From: G965220825 sp965220825
GTDB taxonomy: Bacteria > Pseudomonadota > Alphaproteobacteria > UBA828
Assembly (NCBI GenBank): GCA_965220825.1
Contig: OZ244839.1
Location: 372,001 to 436,000 of the forward strand
Reading direction: 5' to 3'
DNA: 64,000 bases
The notes beneath the pieces are model-generated. The model was not told the DNA's origin. It saw nothing but the letters and a program-made list of their open reading frames with translations, and made no database searches. Positions 27,538-36,153 of this stretch are shown here, one piece after another; within the stretch, counting starts at the first letter, position 1, and every line of letters starts with the position of its first letter. A program made the translations under genes and the position numbers.

Positions 27538-28224
27538 GTGGGGGCGACAATCGCGCTTGTCGACGACGATCCGCATCTTCTCGCCTCGCTCGCCGCGGCG
27601 CTTAAGGCGGAAGGGTTCGACGTGCAACCCTACAGCGACCCGCTGGAGGCGTTGCGGGCCATGCTGGACAAGCCGCCCGATCTCGCGATCCTCGACATCG
27701 CGATGCCAGAGATGGACGGGCTGGAACTGCTGACCCGGCTCCGGCGGCACTCGGCACTCCCTGCGCTGTTCCTCACCTCGAAGGACCAGGAGGAAGACGA
27801 GCTCACCGGTCTCAGCCGGGGGGCGGACGACTACATTACCAAGCCCTTTTCGGTGCAGCTCCTTATCGAGCGGATTCGCGCGGTCCTGCGGCGGATCGAT
27901 ACGGTGCCGGATACGAATTCCGGCGGTACCCGGCTGGTACGCGGCAATCTGGTAATGAACGCCGACCGCCATCTCTGTACCTGGCGCGACCAGGCGGTGC
28001 CGCTCACGGTCACGGAGTTCCTTCTGGTGGAGACGCTGGCCCGCGAGCCCGGCCATGTGAAGAGCCGCAACCAGCTCATGGATGCCGCCTACGGCCACCG
28101 CGCCTATGTGGACGACCGTACCGTCGACAGCCACGTAAAGCGGATTCGCCGCAAGTTCGAGGCCGTGGATCCGAATTTCGTCGCTATCGAAACGCTCTAC
28201 GGCGTCGGCTACCGCTACGTCTAG
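27538..28224 (+). CDS. chvI: ChvI-type OmpR-family response regulator
   Basis: 228 residues from GTG at 27538 after a GAGGAGAGGAGAG site. Receiver domain with acidic pocket D10/D11 and phospho-acceptor D53 (LAILDIAMPEMDG), then FLTSKD and ADDYITKPFS. The winged-helix C-terminus ends in LYGVGYRYV. The sequence pattern is that of ChvI, the alphaproteobacterial envelope/acid stress regulator. The sensor kinase gene chvG normally follows directly; here a TonB-dependent receptor follows instead. Confidence 0.9.
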   Translation: MGATIALVDDDPHLLASLAAALKAEGFDVQPYSDPLEALRAMLDKPPDLAILDIAMPEMDGLELLTRLRRHSALPALFLTSKDQEEDELTGLSRGADDYITKPFSVQLLIERIRAVLRRIDTVPDTNSGGTRLVRGNLVMNADRHLCTWRDQAVPLTVTEFLLVETLAREPGHVKSRNQLMDAAYGHRAYVDDRTVDSHVKRIRRKFEAVDPNFVAIETLYGVGYRYV

Positions 28225-28385
28225 CCCCGACTCGGCGTAATGCCTCTGCGGGTCGGAGAGGGCGCGTCAGGCACCGGTCGCACTAAATCGCATATATTCG
28301 GTGTGTGTGTTGCGTGCGCGTTGTTGCGCATCTCATTGGCGGACTCTAGATTCGACGCGTCGGTATTCTTCGGGAGGGTGTTGAG

Positions 28386-30944
28386 ATGGCGCTTCTCAGA
28401 CTTTGCGCAGGGGCGTTTCTGGCGGCGACGGTCGGGGCCGCCTTGCCGCTGATGCCGCGTGTCGCCGATGCGCAGGACGGCAGCGGCTTCGAGCCATATT
28501 CCCTTTCTCAATACGTGCTGCAACCGGTTTCGGTGATCGAGCGGGAGGATATCGATCTCTCGGGAATCAGGTCGGTGGTTGATCTGATGGGGTCCAAGCC
28601 CGCATACAATGCCTTCGGCCTCTATCGACCCTTTGTCGCCGGTAGCTCCGATGTCGCGATCCTGGTGAACGGGCGCCGGATATCGGATTCGGCGGAGAAT
28701 TTCGATCACGTTGTCGATCTCGACGCGATTCCGGTCTCGGCGCTGGAGCGTATCGAGATATTGAGCGACAGCGTTGTCGCCCGATATGGCGGAGACGCGG
28801 TGGGCGGTGCGATCAACATTGTGCTCAAGCGCGATTTCGAGGGCGTCGAGGTCGAGACGGCCGCCGCGCGCCCGGGCGAGGCGGGTGGCGATCTGGAACA
28901 TGCGAGCGTCGTCCATGGCGGTGCGCTGGGAGAGGGCCGTTTCACCATCGGTTTGGACCGCTTTCAGCGGCAGGAGGTTCGCGACGCGGATCGGGCATAC
29001 AGCGCCGCCGATTGGACGCCGGGCGGTGCGTTCGCGGGCACGCAGGGTATCTCGGTCGGGGGCAACACGGCTTTCATCGTGCGTAGCGGCAGCGGCGCCG
29101 CGAGTGCGCATGCCCTCGGTACATGCAGCGGGAACGGCTATACGGGCGTTCTCCAGAGGCCCTACGGCGTCAGCGGCCAGGGCTGCGGCTTCGCATATGC
29201 CGATACCAAATGGCATTCGGGACGCCTGGAGCGAACGAGCCTTTCGGTGACCGCCGACCATCCGCTCAACGAGGACGCCGACTTCTATGGCGATGTGAGA
29301 ATCGCGCAGATCGACACCATGTTCCGCTATGCCCCGCCGGTCGGCAGGCTGGACTTCGTGGTCGGCAGCAACCCCGGTCAGCTCGGCTTTGGCTCGCAGC
29401 TGGCCGACACCCTGGCAACCCTCTCCAATACGAGGTTTTCTACCGGTGATGCAGTCTCCGTCTTCCATCGCTTCGTCGGCCACGGCAATCGGGATTGGCG
29501 TCACGAAATCGGGCAATATGACGCCACGCTCGGGCTGCGCGGGGGCAAGGGCGGCGCCATCGGGTACGACGCGCTGCTGGGTTATCACCGGACCGATGCG
29601 GAGCAGCTTTCGGACACGTTCGTCAGCGAGAGTGCCGCGCTCAGCGAGGTTCTTGCGGGCCGCTACGATGTCGTCAATCCGCTGTCAACGGCGCCCGCCC
29701 ATCTGGCCGCGATCCGGAACATGGGTTTGACGTTGAGGCGTGACCGCGCGGAGGAACATAGCGTCGCGCGCGTGATTCTGGATGGCGACGCGGCCGTGCT
29801 CGCCAATGAAGGCCTTCGCTGGAAGGCGGGCACCGAGGTTTCGCGCTTCGACTGGAAGGATGTCTACGACTACCGGAACAGCAGCGGCCGTTCGGTTGCG
29901 GCCAGGGATGCCCTCGGTTCCGCCGGAAACTCGGCAATCGGCGAGCGCAGCCGGTGGTCCGCATTTGCCGAGCTCTCCGTTCCGGTTACCGCCGATTGGG
30001 ACTTCATTCTGTCGGGGCGGCACGACGATTACGATGACGTGGGCGAGACGCTCTCGCGCCAAATCGCGAGCCGCTACCGTATCGACGACGCATTGTCGCT
30101 CCGTGCCTCCTGGAGCCGGGGCGCAGGGCCGCCGTCGCTTGCCGCCATGCATCTTCAGCCGACGTTCGACTACCCGACCATTTGCGAAAGCGGGAGAGGC
30201 TGTTACCAGGCCGAGCGAAGCAGCATCGGCAATCCGGCGCTCGAAGCGGAAAAGACCCGAAGCCTCAATGCGGGCGCGGAGATACGCTGGGGGCCGCTCT
30301 CCCTGAACGCGGACTGGTTCAGGGTCGAGGTGGAAGATGCGCCGGCGGCGTTATCTCCCCAAACCATCGTCGACATGGATGGGACGGGCCAATTGCCCGC
30401 CGGGGCCGGCGTGCAACGCACCGGCGGCGTGGTCACTCGAATCAACAGCCCGTTCCTGAACAGCGGCGAATCGGAAACGGAGGGCGTGAATACCCATATT
30501 GCCCTGCGCGGGGATGTCGGTGAGGTGGATGCCGGCCTGGATGTCTACTGGTTGCGCGAGACGAAGTCCGAGGCCCGCGTCGCCGGGAATGAAGTCCACG
30601 TCGATTCGCCGCGTGATCGCATTCATGTCACGCTGCGCGGGACGCGGAGTGCAATTACCGCGAACTGGAACATTTATGCCCTCTCGGGCTATTCGAACAA
30701 GGCGGAGACCGGGCGCTACAAGGGGTGGATGGGACATGACGTCGTGCTCCGTTGGCATGGAGCGCTCGGCCTCGAGAGACTGGATATCCTCGGAGGCGTG
30801 CTGAACGTCACGGACCAAGGCCCGTCGCTGGACCCGGGCTATCGGGGAATTTCAGCCGTCCATGGCGTCGGCGCCGACGTCAGACAGGATTCCATGCTGG
30901 GCCGCACGGTGTTCGTCGGTATGAAAGTCGCGTTCGATTCCTGA
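28386..30944 (+). CDS. TonB-dependent outer-membrane receptor
   Basis: 852 residues. A signal peptide is evident (hydrophobic 6-24, likely cleavage after VADA at about 29). The plug domain spans about 40-160 with VAILVNGRRI and ARYGGDAVGGAINIVLK; the rest is a beta-barrel. It takes up a ligand such as a siderophore, vitamin or sugar using TonB energy; the ligand is unknown. The start follows a CGGGAGGG site. The chain ends in FDS rather than the usual terminal aromatic residue. No FecIR-type regulator is adjacent. Confidence 0.9.
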   Translation: MALLRLCAGAFLAATVGAALPLMPRVADAQDGSGFEPYSLSQYVLQPVSVIEREDIDLSGIRSVVDLMGSKPAYNAFGLYRPFVAGSSDVAILVNGRRISDSAENFDHVVDLDAIPVSALERIEILSDSVVARYGGDAVGGAINIVLKRDFEGVEVETAAARPGEAGGDLEHASVVHGGALGEGRFTIGLDRFQRQEVRDADRAYSAADWTPGGAFAGTQGISVGGNTAFIVRSGSGAASAHALGTCSGNGYTGVLQRPYGVSGQGCGFAYADTKWHSGRLERTSLSVTADHPLNEDADFYGDVRIAQIDTMFRYAPPVGRLDFVVGSNPGQLGFGSQLADTLATLSNTRFSTGDAVSVFHRFVGHGNRDWRHEIGQYDATLGLRGGKGGAIGYDALLGYHRTDAEQLSDTFVSESAALSEVLAGRYDVVNPLSTAPAHLAAIRNMGLTLRRDRAEEHSVARVILDGDAAVLANEGLRWKAGTEVSRFDWKDVYDYRNSSGRSVAARDALGSAGNSAIGERSRWSAFAELSVPVTADWDFILSGRHDDYDDVGETLSRQIASRYRIDDALSLRASWSRGAGPPSLAAMHLQPTFDYPTICESGRGCYQAERSSIGNPALEAEKTRSLNAGAEIRWGPLSLNADWFRVEVEDAPAALSPQTIVDMDGTGQLPAGAGVQRTGGVVTRINSPFLNSGESETEGVNTHIALRGDVGEVDAGLDVYWLRETKSEARVAGNEVHVDSPRDRIHVTLRGTRSAITANWNIYALSGYSNKAETGRYKGWMGHDVVLRWHGALGLERLDILGGVLNVTDQGPSLDPGYRGISAVHGVGADVRQDSMLGRTVFVGMKVAFDS

Positions 30945-30950
30945 ACGGGC

Positions 30951-30982
30951 CGTCGGGGCGCCTGCAGGGCGGCGCTCCGACG
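30951..30982. terminator. Strong hairpin between convergent genes (bidirectional terminator candidate)
   Basis: A 12-bp stem (11 of 12 pairs Watson-Crick) with an 8-base loop starts a few bases after the TonB receptor stop. A second perfect 6-bp hairpin (30982-30998) lies next to it. There is no T-run on the plus strand. Position between two converging operons fits termination from both sides. Confidence 0.6.
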
Positions 30983-31010
30983 TCTGCCGCGCGCAGACCT
31001 CTGGAACTGC

Positions 31011-31403
31011 CTAAAATTTGCGGTATGCGGTGTTCAGGTCCGCCATGGGGTGGCGGGGGGACATCTGAAACTTGATCAGTAACTCCCGCGCCAGCATGTC
31101 CCGATCCTGCTGATTGTCGGGGAGCGCGAGATCCTCCGGTACGGTCACCCAGCCGTTGATGTTGCGGTCGAAGACGGCCGGGCGGCCTTCCTCATAGCCC
31201 ATGTGGACATCCTCCAGCCAGTTGAGGTCCGTCCAGCCCATGGTCTCGAGATAGGCCTTGAGAAAGGGCGTGAGCCGGTCGTAATCCGGCACCAGATTGA
31301 CGTCGTAGCGGTAGCCGATGTGCTGGCCGATCTCCTTCTCGCGTTCCGAGTCGAGGCCGGTCTGGCTCAGATAGTAGTCGACGTCGCCCGTCTTGTCGGT
31401 CAT
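31011..31403 (-). CDS. Conserved-looking small protein of the glutamate-synthase-like cluster
   Basis: 130 residues from ATG 31403; not recognised. It is acidic and aromatic-rich, with DYYLSQTGL near the start, HIGYRYDVNLVPDYDRL, and MGWTDLNWLEDVHMG in the middle. It has no membrane segment, signal or cysteine pair. It is the last gene of the minus-strand cluster, 32 bases after the MgsC-like gene, and has normal high-GC codon use. It is not the zinc-binding delta subunit of sarcosine oxidase, which would show cysteines. A subunit or assembly factor for the neighbouring enzymes is a guess from position only. Confidence 0.75.
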   Translation of the reverse strand: MTDKTGDVDYYLSQTGLDSEREKEIGQHIGYRYDVNLVPDYDRLTPFLKAYLETMGWTDLNWLEDVHMGYEEGRPAVFDRNINGWVTVPEDLALPDNQQDRDMLARELLIKFQMSPRHPMADLNTAYRKF

Positions 31404-31435
31404 TTGCGGTCTCCCGGCGAAGGGTCGGCTGGGGC

Positions 31436-32800
31436 TCAGTAGCGGGTCATGTCGGGCCGCCCGACGGTGTGCTGGCAGCCCGCGAGCGGCACCATGGCCA
31501 TGGCCGAAGCCTCCATGGTGAGCGCCGCGAGATCCTCCGGCTCCAGGCTGTGGACGTCCGTCTTGCCGCAGGCCCGCGCCATCATCTGGCATTCCAGAGT
31601 CAGCGTATGGAGGAAGTTGTAGACGCGCTCCGCCGCCGCGTCCGGGTCAAGCCGGCGGCGAAGCTCCGGATCCTGGGTTGCGACCCCCACCGGGCAGCGA
31701 CCCGTATGGCAGTGGTAGCAATAGCCCGCCTCGACGCCGATTTCGGCCTCGTAGTCGGCTTCCGGAATGTCCTTGTTGCAGTTGAGCGCCATCATGGCGG
31801 AGTGGCCGATGGCCACCGCGTCCGCGCCGAGTGCCAGCGCCTTCGCGATATCGCCGCCGTTGCGGATGCCGCCCGCATAGACCAGGCTGATCCGCCCGGT
31901 AGCGCCGAGATCGTCGAACGCCTTTCGCGCCTGGCGGATCGCGGCGATTCCCGGAACGCCCGTCTCCTCGGTCGCGAGGTGGGGCCCGGCTCCGGTGGAG
32001 CCCTCCATGCCGTCGATATAGATGCTGTCAGGCCCGGTCTTGATGGCCATGCGGACATCGTCATAGACCCGTGCCGCGCCGAGCTTGAGCTGGATCGGGA
32101 CTTCGCCGTTGGTCGCTTCGCGGATCTCGTCGATCTTGAGCGCGAGGTCGTCGGGCCCGAGCCAGTCGGGATGGCGCGCCGGCGAGCGCTGGTCGATACC
32201 CGCGGGCAGCGAGCGCATCTCCGCGACCTGGTCCGTGACCTTCTGGCCCATGAGATGGCCGCCGAGCCCCACCTTGCAGCCCTGGCCGATGAAGAACTCC
32301 ACCGCGTCCGCAAGCCGCAGATGGTGCGGGTTGAAGCCGTAGCGGGACTGGATGCATTGGTAGAGCCATTTTTCGGAATAGCGCCGCTCATCGGGGATCA
32401 TGCCCCCCTCGCCGGAACAGGTCGCCGTGCCGGCCATGGTGGCGCCCCGGGCGAGCGCCGTCTTCGCTTCATAGGAAAGCGCGCCGAAGCTCATGCCGGT
32501 GATATAGACCGGGATGTCGAGTTCCAGCGGGCGCTTGGCGGCGGGGCCGATGAGCGTCTTCGTCTCGCATTTCTCCCGATAGCCTTCGATCACGAAGCGG
32601 GTGAGCGTCCCCGGCAGGAAGGTGAGGTCGTCGAAGGTCGGGATGTGCTTGAAGAGGGAGAAGCCGCGCATGCGGTAGCGCCCGAGCTCCGCCTTGATAT
32701 GGATGTCGTCGATGACCTCGGGCGGGAAGATGCTGCTTCGCCCCAGCGCGTGGCGGTTGCGTTGGGGCCGGTTGGCGGCGGCGCGTTCAGAGCTGGCCAT
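31436..32800 (-). CDS. mgsC: FMN-binding glutamate synthase-like subunit (MgsC/GlxD type)
   Basis: 454 residues equal to the FMN domain of glutamate synthase (GltB domain 2). It has GMSFGALSYEAKTALARGA near residue 100, the FMN/substrate segments MEGSTGAGP and YAGGIRNGGDIAKALALGADAV, and iron-sulfur cysteines in CYHCHTGRCPVG. As a stand-alone subunit it is the catalytic part of N-methylglutamate synthase (MgsC) or GlxD. It joins the amidotransferase and GXGXG subunits encoded upstream. Confidence 0.88.
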   Translation of the reverse strand: MASSERAAANRPQRNRHALGRSSIFPPEVIDDIHIKAELGRYRMRGFSLFKHIPTFDDLTFLPGTLTRFVIEGYREKCETKTLIGPAAKRPLELDIPVYITGMSFGALSYEAKTALARGATMAGTATCSGEGGMIPDERRYSEKWLYQCIQSRYGFNPHHLRLADAVEFFIGQGCKVGLGGHLMGQKVTDQVAEMRSLPAGIDQRSPARHPDWLGPDDLALKIDEIREATNGEVPIQLKLGAARVYDDVRMAIKTGPDSIYIDGMEGSTGAGPHLATEETGVPGIAAIRQARKAFDDLGATGRISLVYAGGIRNGGDIAKALALGADAVAIGHSAMMALNCNKDIPEADYEAEIGVEAGYCYHCHTGRCPVGVATQDPELRRRLDPDAAAERVYNFLHTLTLECQMMARACGKTDVHSLEPEDLAALTMEASAMAMVPLAGCQHTVGRPDMTRY

Positions 32801-32841
32801 GACGGGTTCCTTCCGCAGTCGCGCGGCGCACGGGGCGCGCC

Positions 32842-33693
32842 TCAGAGCGCGATCTTCTTCTCGGTTGGCTCGAGATTGTCGTAGTTCCAGAGCTGCTTGC
32901 CGGCGACGATCTTGGTCAGGCGCTCGACGCCCTGGGGCGCTTCCAGCCCGTAGGCCTCAAGCTTCCGCCGCAGCCAGCGGATTTCGACGTCCGTGATTTC
33001 GCCGGGGACGGCGTCGACGCCGAGTGACGCGATGGTCCCGCCGACGAAGATCGTGCCGTCATAGAGCGAATCGCCCAAATTGGGGCCGGCGTCGCCCAGG
33101 ATGACGATCCGCCCGCGCTGCATCATGAAACCCGTAAAGGCGCCGGCGCGGCCGCCCACGATGATGGTGCCGCCCTTCATGTCGATGCCGGTGCGCGAGC
33201 CCACATCGCCCTTGCACACCAGGTCGCCGCCCCGGAGCGCCGCCCCGAAGGTGGAGCCTGCGTTCTTCTCCACCACGATGACGCCCGCCATCATGTTCTC
33301 GCCGCAGGACCAGCCCACCCGGCCCTTGATGCGTATGTTGGGGCCGTCGATCAGGCCGCAGCCGAAATAGCCGAGGCTCCCCTCGAAATCGAGCTTCAGC
33401 CGGTTGAGAATGCCGACACCGAGCGAGTGCTTGGCGAGCGGGTTCTTTACGGTGATATGGCCGTAGCCCTCTTCCATCAATGCGCGGATGCGCAGGTTGA
33501 GGGCGGTGGAGTCCATCTCGGCGGCGTCGACCTCCGCCCGTTTCGCGAAGTCGACGTCGAAGCCCTCGGGGTAGGTGTAGTTCTCCCCCTCCTCGGGCGA
33601 GAAGAAGACCTGCTGGGTGCGCCCGCCGAGCTGCTCGGCGTGCAGCCCCATCTCATGGGACTTGTGCCGGTCCGGCGTGTTCAGCTCTGCCAT
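32842..33693 (-). CDS. mgsB: GXGXG-domain glutamate synthase-like subunit (MgsB/GlxC type)
   Basis: 283 residues with a beta-helix of repeated glycine turns (GGDLVCKGDVGSRTG, GGTIIVGGRAGAFTG, RGRIVILGDAGPNLG), the structural C-terminal domain of glutamate synthase, here a separate protein. It begins inside the last 13 bases of the amidotransferase gene, showing translational coupling. Its role is structural, linking the glutaminase and FMN subunits. Confidence 0.9.
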   Translation of the reverse strand: MAELNTPDRHKSHEMGLHAEQLGGRTQQVFFSPEEGENYTYPEGFDVDFAKRAEVDAAEMDSTALNLRIRALMEEGYGHITVKNPLAKHSLGVGILNRLKLDFEGSLGYFGCGLIDGPNIRIKGRVGWSCGENMMAGVIVVEKNAGSTFGAALRGGDLVCKGDVGSRTGIDMKGGTIIVGGRAGAFTGFMMQRGRIVILGDAGPNLGDSLYDGTIFVGGTIASLGVDAVPGEITDVEIRWLRRKLEAYGLEAPQGVERLTKIVAGKQLWNYDNLEPTEKKIAL

Positions 33694-34631
33694 ACCATGA
33701 CCTCCCCTTCATAGGGATCCGAGGTGTCGATCTCGTCCGGCATCACGCTGCGGATGGCCACCTCCTCGGAGGCGAGTCCGACGAAGTCCTCGCTCTCGTA
33801 GAGAACCAGCGGCTTGGCCGCCATGGTGTCCTTGGCCATGCCGAGACTGTCCGCGGTCGCGACGAGATAGGTGAAGACGCCGTCGAGCTCGCTCACCGAG
33901 CGCTCCATCGCTTCCTGGAGCGAGGCGCCGCGCTCGATCCCGTCGGCGAGATAGACGGCGATCAGTTCCGAATCGCAGTTGGACATGAAGCGGTGGCCCC
34001 GGTGCTCCAGCTGGCGGCGGAACTTCCAGTAGTTCGTGAGCTGGCCGTTGTGGACGACGGCGATGTCGTTGAAGGGGTAGGCCCAGTAGGGATGCGCCGA
34101 GCGGATGTCCACGTCCGATTCGGTCGCCATGCGCGTATGCCCGATGGCGTGGGTGCCCTGGAAGCCCTCGAGCCCGTACTGGGCGCTCACCGTCTGCGCA
34201 TCGCCCAGGTCCTTCACCAGCTCCAGGGCCTGCCCGAGAGAGAGGATCTCCACGCCTTCGATATCTTCAAGATAGTCCGCGAAGCGCTTGAGAAGCTCCC
34301 GCTCGCTCCCCGCCGGGAAGGTGAGCCTGTACCGGAAGGCGTAGTCGGTGGCGTCCTCCACCTCCACCACGGCGACATCCATGCTGCGGATGCGGCGCTC
34401 GGCCTCCGCCTTGCGTTCCTCGATCTGGCGGTGGATGTCGAAGCCCTTGCCGAGATCCTCCTGTTCGGCGGCCTTGAGCCGCATGACGTATTCGGAGCCC
34501 TTCGGCACGCCATAGACGGCGAAGCCGCTGGAATCGGGGCCGCGATGCTTGAGCGCCTGGAGCATCGACGTCATCTCCGCTCCGACACCCCCGGTGGCGC
34601 CGCGATGGATCAGCCCTGCAATACCGCACAT
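33681..34631 (-). CDS. mgsA: Class II glutamine amidotransferase subunit (MgsA/GlxB type)
   Basis: 316 residues. The catalytic Cys2 follows the initiator Met (MCGIAGLIHRG); the glutaminase motifs LKHRGPDSSG, GHTRMAT and HNGQLTNY follow. An insertion of about 120 residues, partly charged and helical, separates the first and later glutaminase motifs, as in the Glx/Mgs type. In the Mgs complex it handles the gamma-glutamyl amide substrate. Start at 34631 lies 18 bases after the ligase gene. Confidence 0.9.
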   Translation of the reverse strand: MCGIAGLIHRGATGGVGAEMTSMLQALKHRGPDSSGFAVYGVPKGSEYVMRLKAAEQEDLGKGFDIHRQIEERKAEAERRIRSMDVAVVEVEDATDYAFRYRLTFPAGSERELLKRFADYLEDIEGVEILSLGQALELVKDLGDAQTVSAQYGLEGFQGTHAIGHTRMATESDVDIRSAHPYWAYPFNDIAVVHNGQLTNYWKFRRQLEHRGHRFMSNCDSELIAVYLADGIERGASLQEAMERSVSELDGVFTYLVATADSLGMAKDTMAAKPLVLYESEDFVGLASEEVAIRSVMPDEIDTSDPYEGEVMVWQS

Positions 34632-34649
34632 GTCGGACGTTCCTTCCGT

Positions 34650-36119
34650 TCAGGGGAGGCAGTCGAGATAGGTTTCGACATCCCACTCGGTGACGGTGGC
34701 GTTGAAGCGCTCCCATTCGTCGCGCTTGTAGTGCGTGAACACTTGGTACATCTCTCCGGGCAGCGCGGCCTTGACGATTTCGTCGGCCTCCAGCGCATCC
34801 AGCGCCTCGCCGAGCGACATGGGGAGCCGCTTGACCAGCTTGCCCGCGTCCATGGCTTCGTAGATGTTCCGCTCCTCGGGCTCCCCCGGATCAAGCTCGC
34901 GCGCGATCCCGTCGTCGAACGCCTTCAGGAGCGCGCCGGCAAGCAGATAGGGGTTCACCATGGAGTCCACCGAACGGTATTCGAAGCGGCCCGGCGCGGA
35001 GACCCGAAGCCCGCAGGTGCGGTTCTGGTAGCCCCAGTCGGCGAAGACCGGCGCCCAGAAGCCGGTGTCCCACAGCCGGCGGTAGGAATTGACGGTGGAG
35101 GAGCCGAGCGCCGTCAGCGCGCGGATATGGTCCATCACGCCGCCGATGCACTGGAGCCCCACGGGGCCCGGCTTGCGCGGGTCGCGCGCCTCGTCCGGCA
35201 TGAAGAGGTTCTCGCCGCCCCGCCAGTAGTGGAACACGTCGTCCATGCCCGGCAGCGGCGCCTGATGCAGCGGGTTGAGCGTCTGCTCGCCCCCTTTCCA
35301 GAGCGAAATATTGTGATGGCAGCCGCTCGCCGAGACGCCCATGAAGGGCTTGGACATGAAGCAGGCGATGACGCCGTGCTCGCGCGCCACTTGCGCGCAG
35401 ATCTGGCGGTAGGTGGTGAGCCGGTCGCAGGTGCGCAGCGCGTCGTCGAAGGTGAAGTTGAGCTCGAGCTGGCCCGGCGCGTCCTCATGGTCGCCCTGGA
35501 TCATGTCGAGGCCCATGGCCTGGGAGTACTCGATGACGCGGAGGAAGATGGGACGCAGCTCCTCGAACTGGTCGATGTGGTAGCAGTTGGGCTTGGTTAC
35601 GCCTCCCGAGGCCTTGCCGTCCTCGCCGCGCTTGAGCCACATCATCTCGGGCTCGGTGCCGTGACGCATCTGGAAGCCGTGGCGGTCCTGGAACTCCTGG
35701 TGGATGAGGCGCAAATTGCCGCGGCAGTCGGATTCCAGATGACCGCCGGGGTTCTCCCTCTCCTCCCGGTTGCGGAAGCAGGTGCAGAAGACCCGCGCGA
35801 CCCGCTTGTCCCAGGGAAGCTGCACGAAGGTCTCCGGGTCCGGTATCCCCACCAGCTCGGAGGCCTCGGGGCCGTAGCCGATATAGTTGGCGTGGCGGTC
35901 CGTGAAGAGGTTGGCCGTCGAGCCGTAGACGAGCTGGAAGCCCCGCTCGGCGATGGCCTCCCAGTGGTCGGCGGGCACGCCCTTGCCGACGATCCGCCCG
36001 GTGACCGAGACGAACTGGTAGTAGATGTAGGTTATCCCGAGCTCTTCGATCTTGTCGCGGACGGCGCGCACGAGTTCGGCGCGGCCCTCCCGGTTCACAT
36101 GGGCTTCGAGGTCGGTCAT
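34650..36119 (-). CDS. Glutamine-synthetase-like ligase (GlnT / gamma-glutamylmethylamide synthetase type)
   Basis: 489 residues, GS fold. The N-terminal beta-grasp part has YQFVSVTGRIVGKGVP. Metal and glutamate-binding motifs are GTEPEMMW, QGDHEDAPGQLELNF, MSKPFMGVSASGCHHNISLW and RFEYRSVDSMVNPYL. It is the GlnT/GmaS subgroup rather than housekeeping GlnA. In N-methylglutamate clusters GmaS makes gamma-glutamylmethylamide from methylamine and glutamate, feeding MgsABC. Whether the amine here is methylamine or ammonia is unresolved. Confidence 0.85.
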   Translation of the reverse strand: MTDLEAHVNREGRAELVRAVRDKIEELGITYIYYQFVSVTGRIVGKGVPADHWEAIAERGFQLVYGSTANLFTDRHANYIGYGPEASELVGIPDPETFVQLPWDKRVARVFCTCFRNREERENPGGHLESDCRGNLRLIHQEFQDRHGFQMRHGTEPEMMWLKRGEDGKASGGVTKPNCYHIDQFEELRPIFLRVIEYSQAMGLDMIQGDHEDAPGQLELNFTFDDALRTCDRLTTYRQICAQVAREHGVIACFMSKPFMGVSASGCHHNISLWKGGEQTLNPLHQAPLPGMDDVFHYWRGGENLFMPDEARDPRKPGPVGLQCIGGVMDHIRALTALGSSTVNSYRRLWDTGFWAPVFADWGYQNRTCGLRVSAPGRFEYRSVDSMVNPYLLAGALLKAFDDGIARELDPGEPEERNIYEAMDAGKLVKRLPMSLGEALDALEADEIVKAALPGEMYQVFTHYKRDEWERFNATVTEWDVETYLDCLP

Positions 36120-36153
36120 TTTCGTTTCCTCCCTGGGGGCGTGTCCGCCGCCG

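Noticed and set aside
34650..36119. Housekeeping glutamine synthetase GlnA
   Set aside because: Sequence is of the GlnT/GmaS subgroup and it sits inside the Mgs-like cluster.
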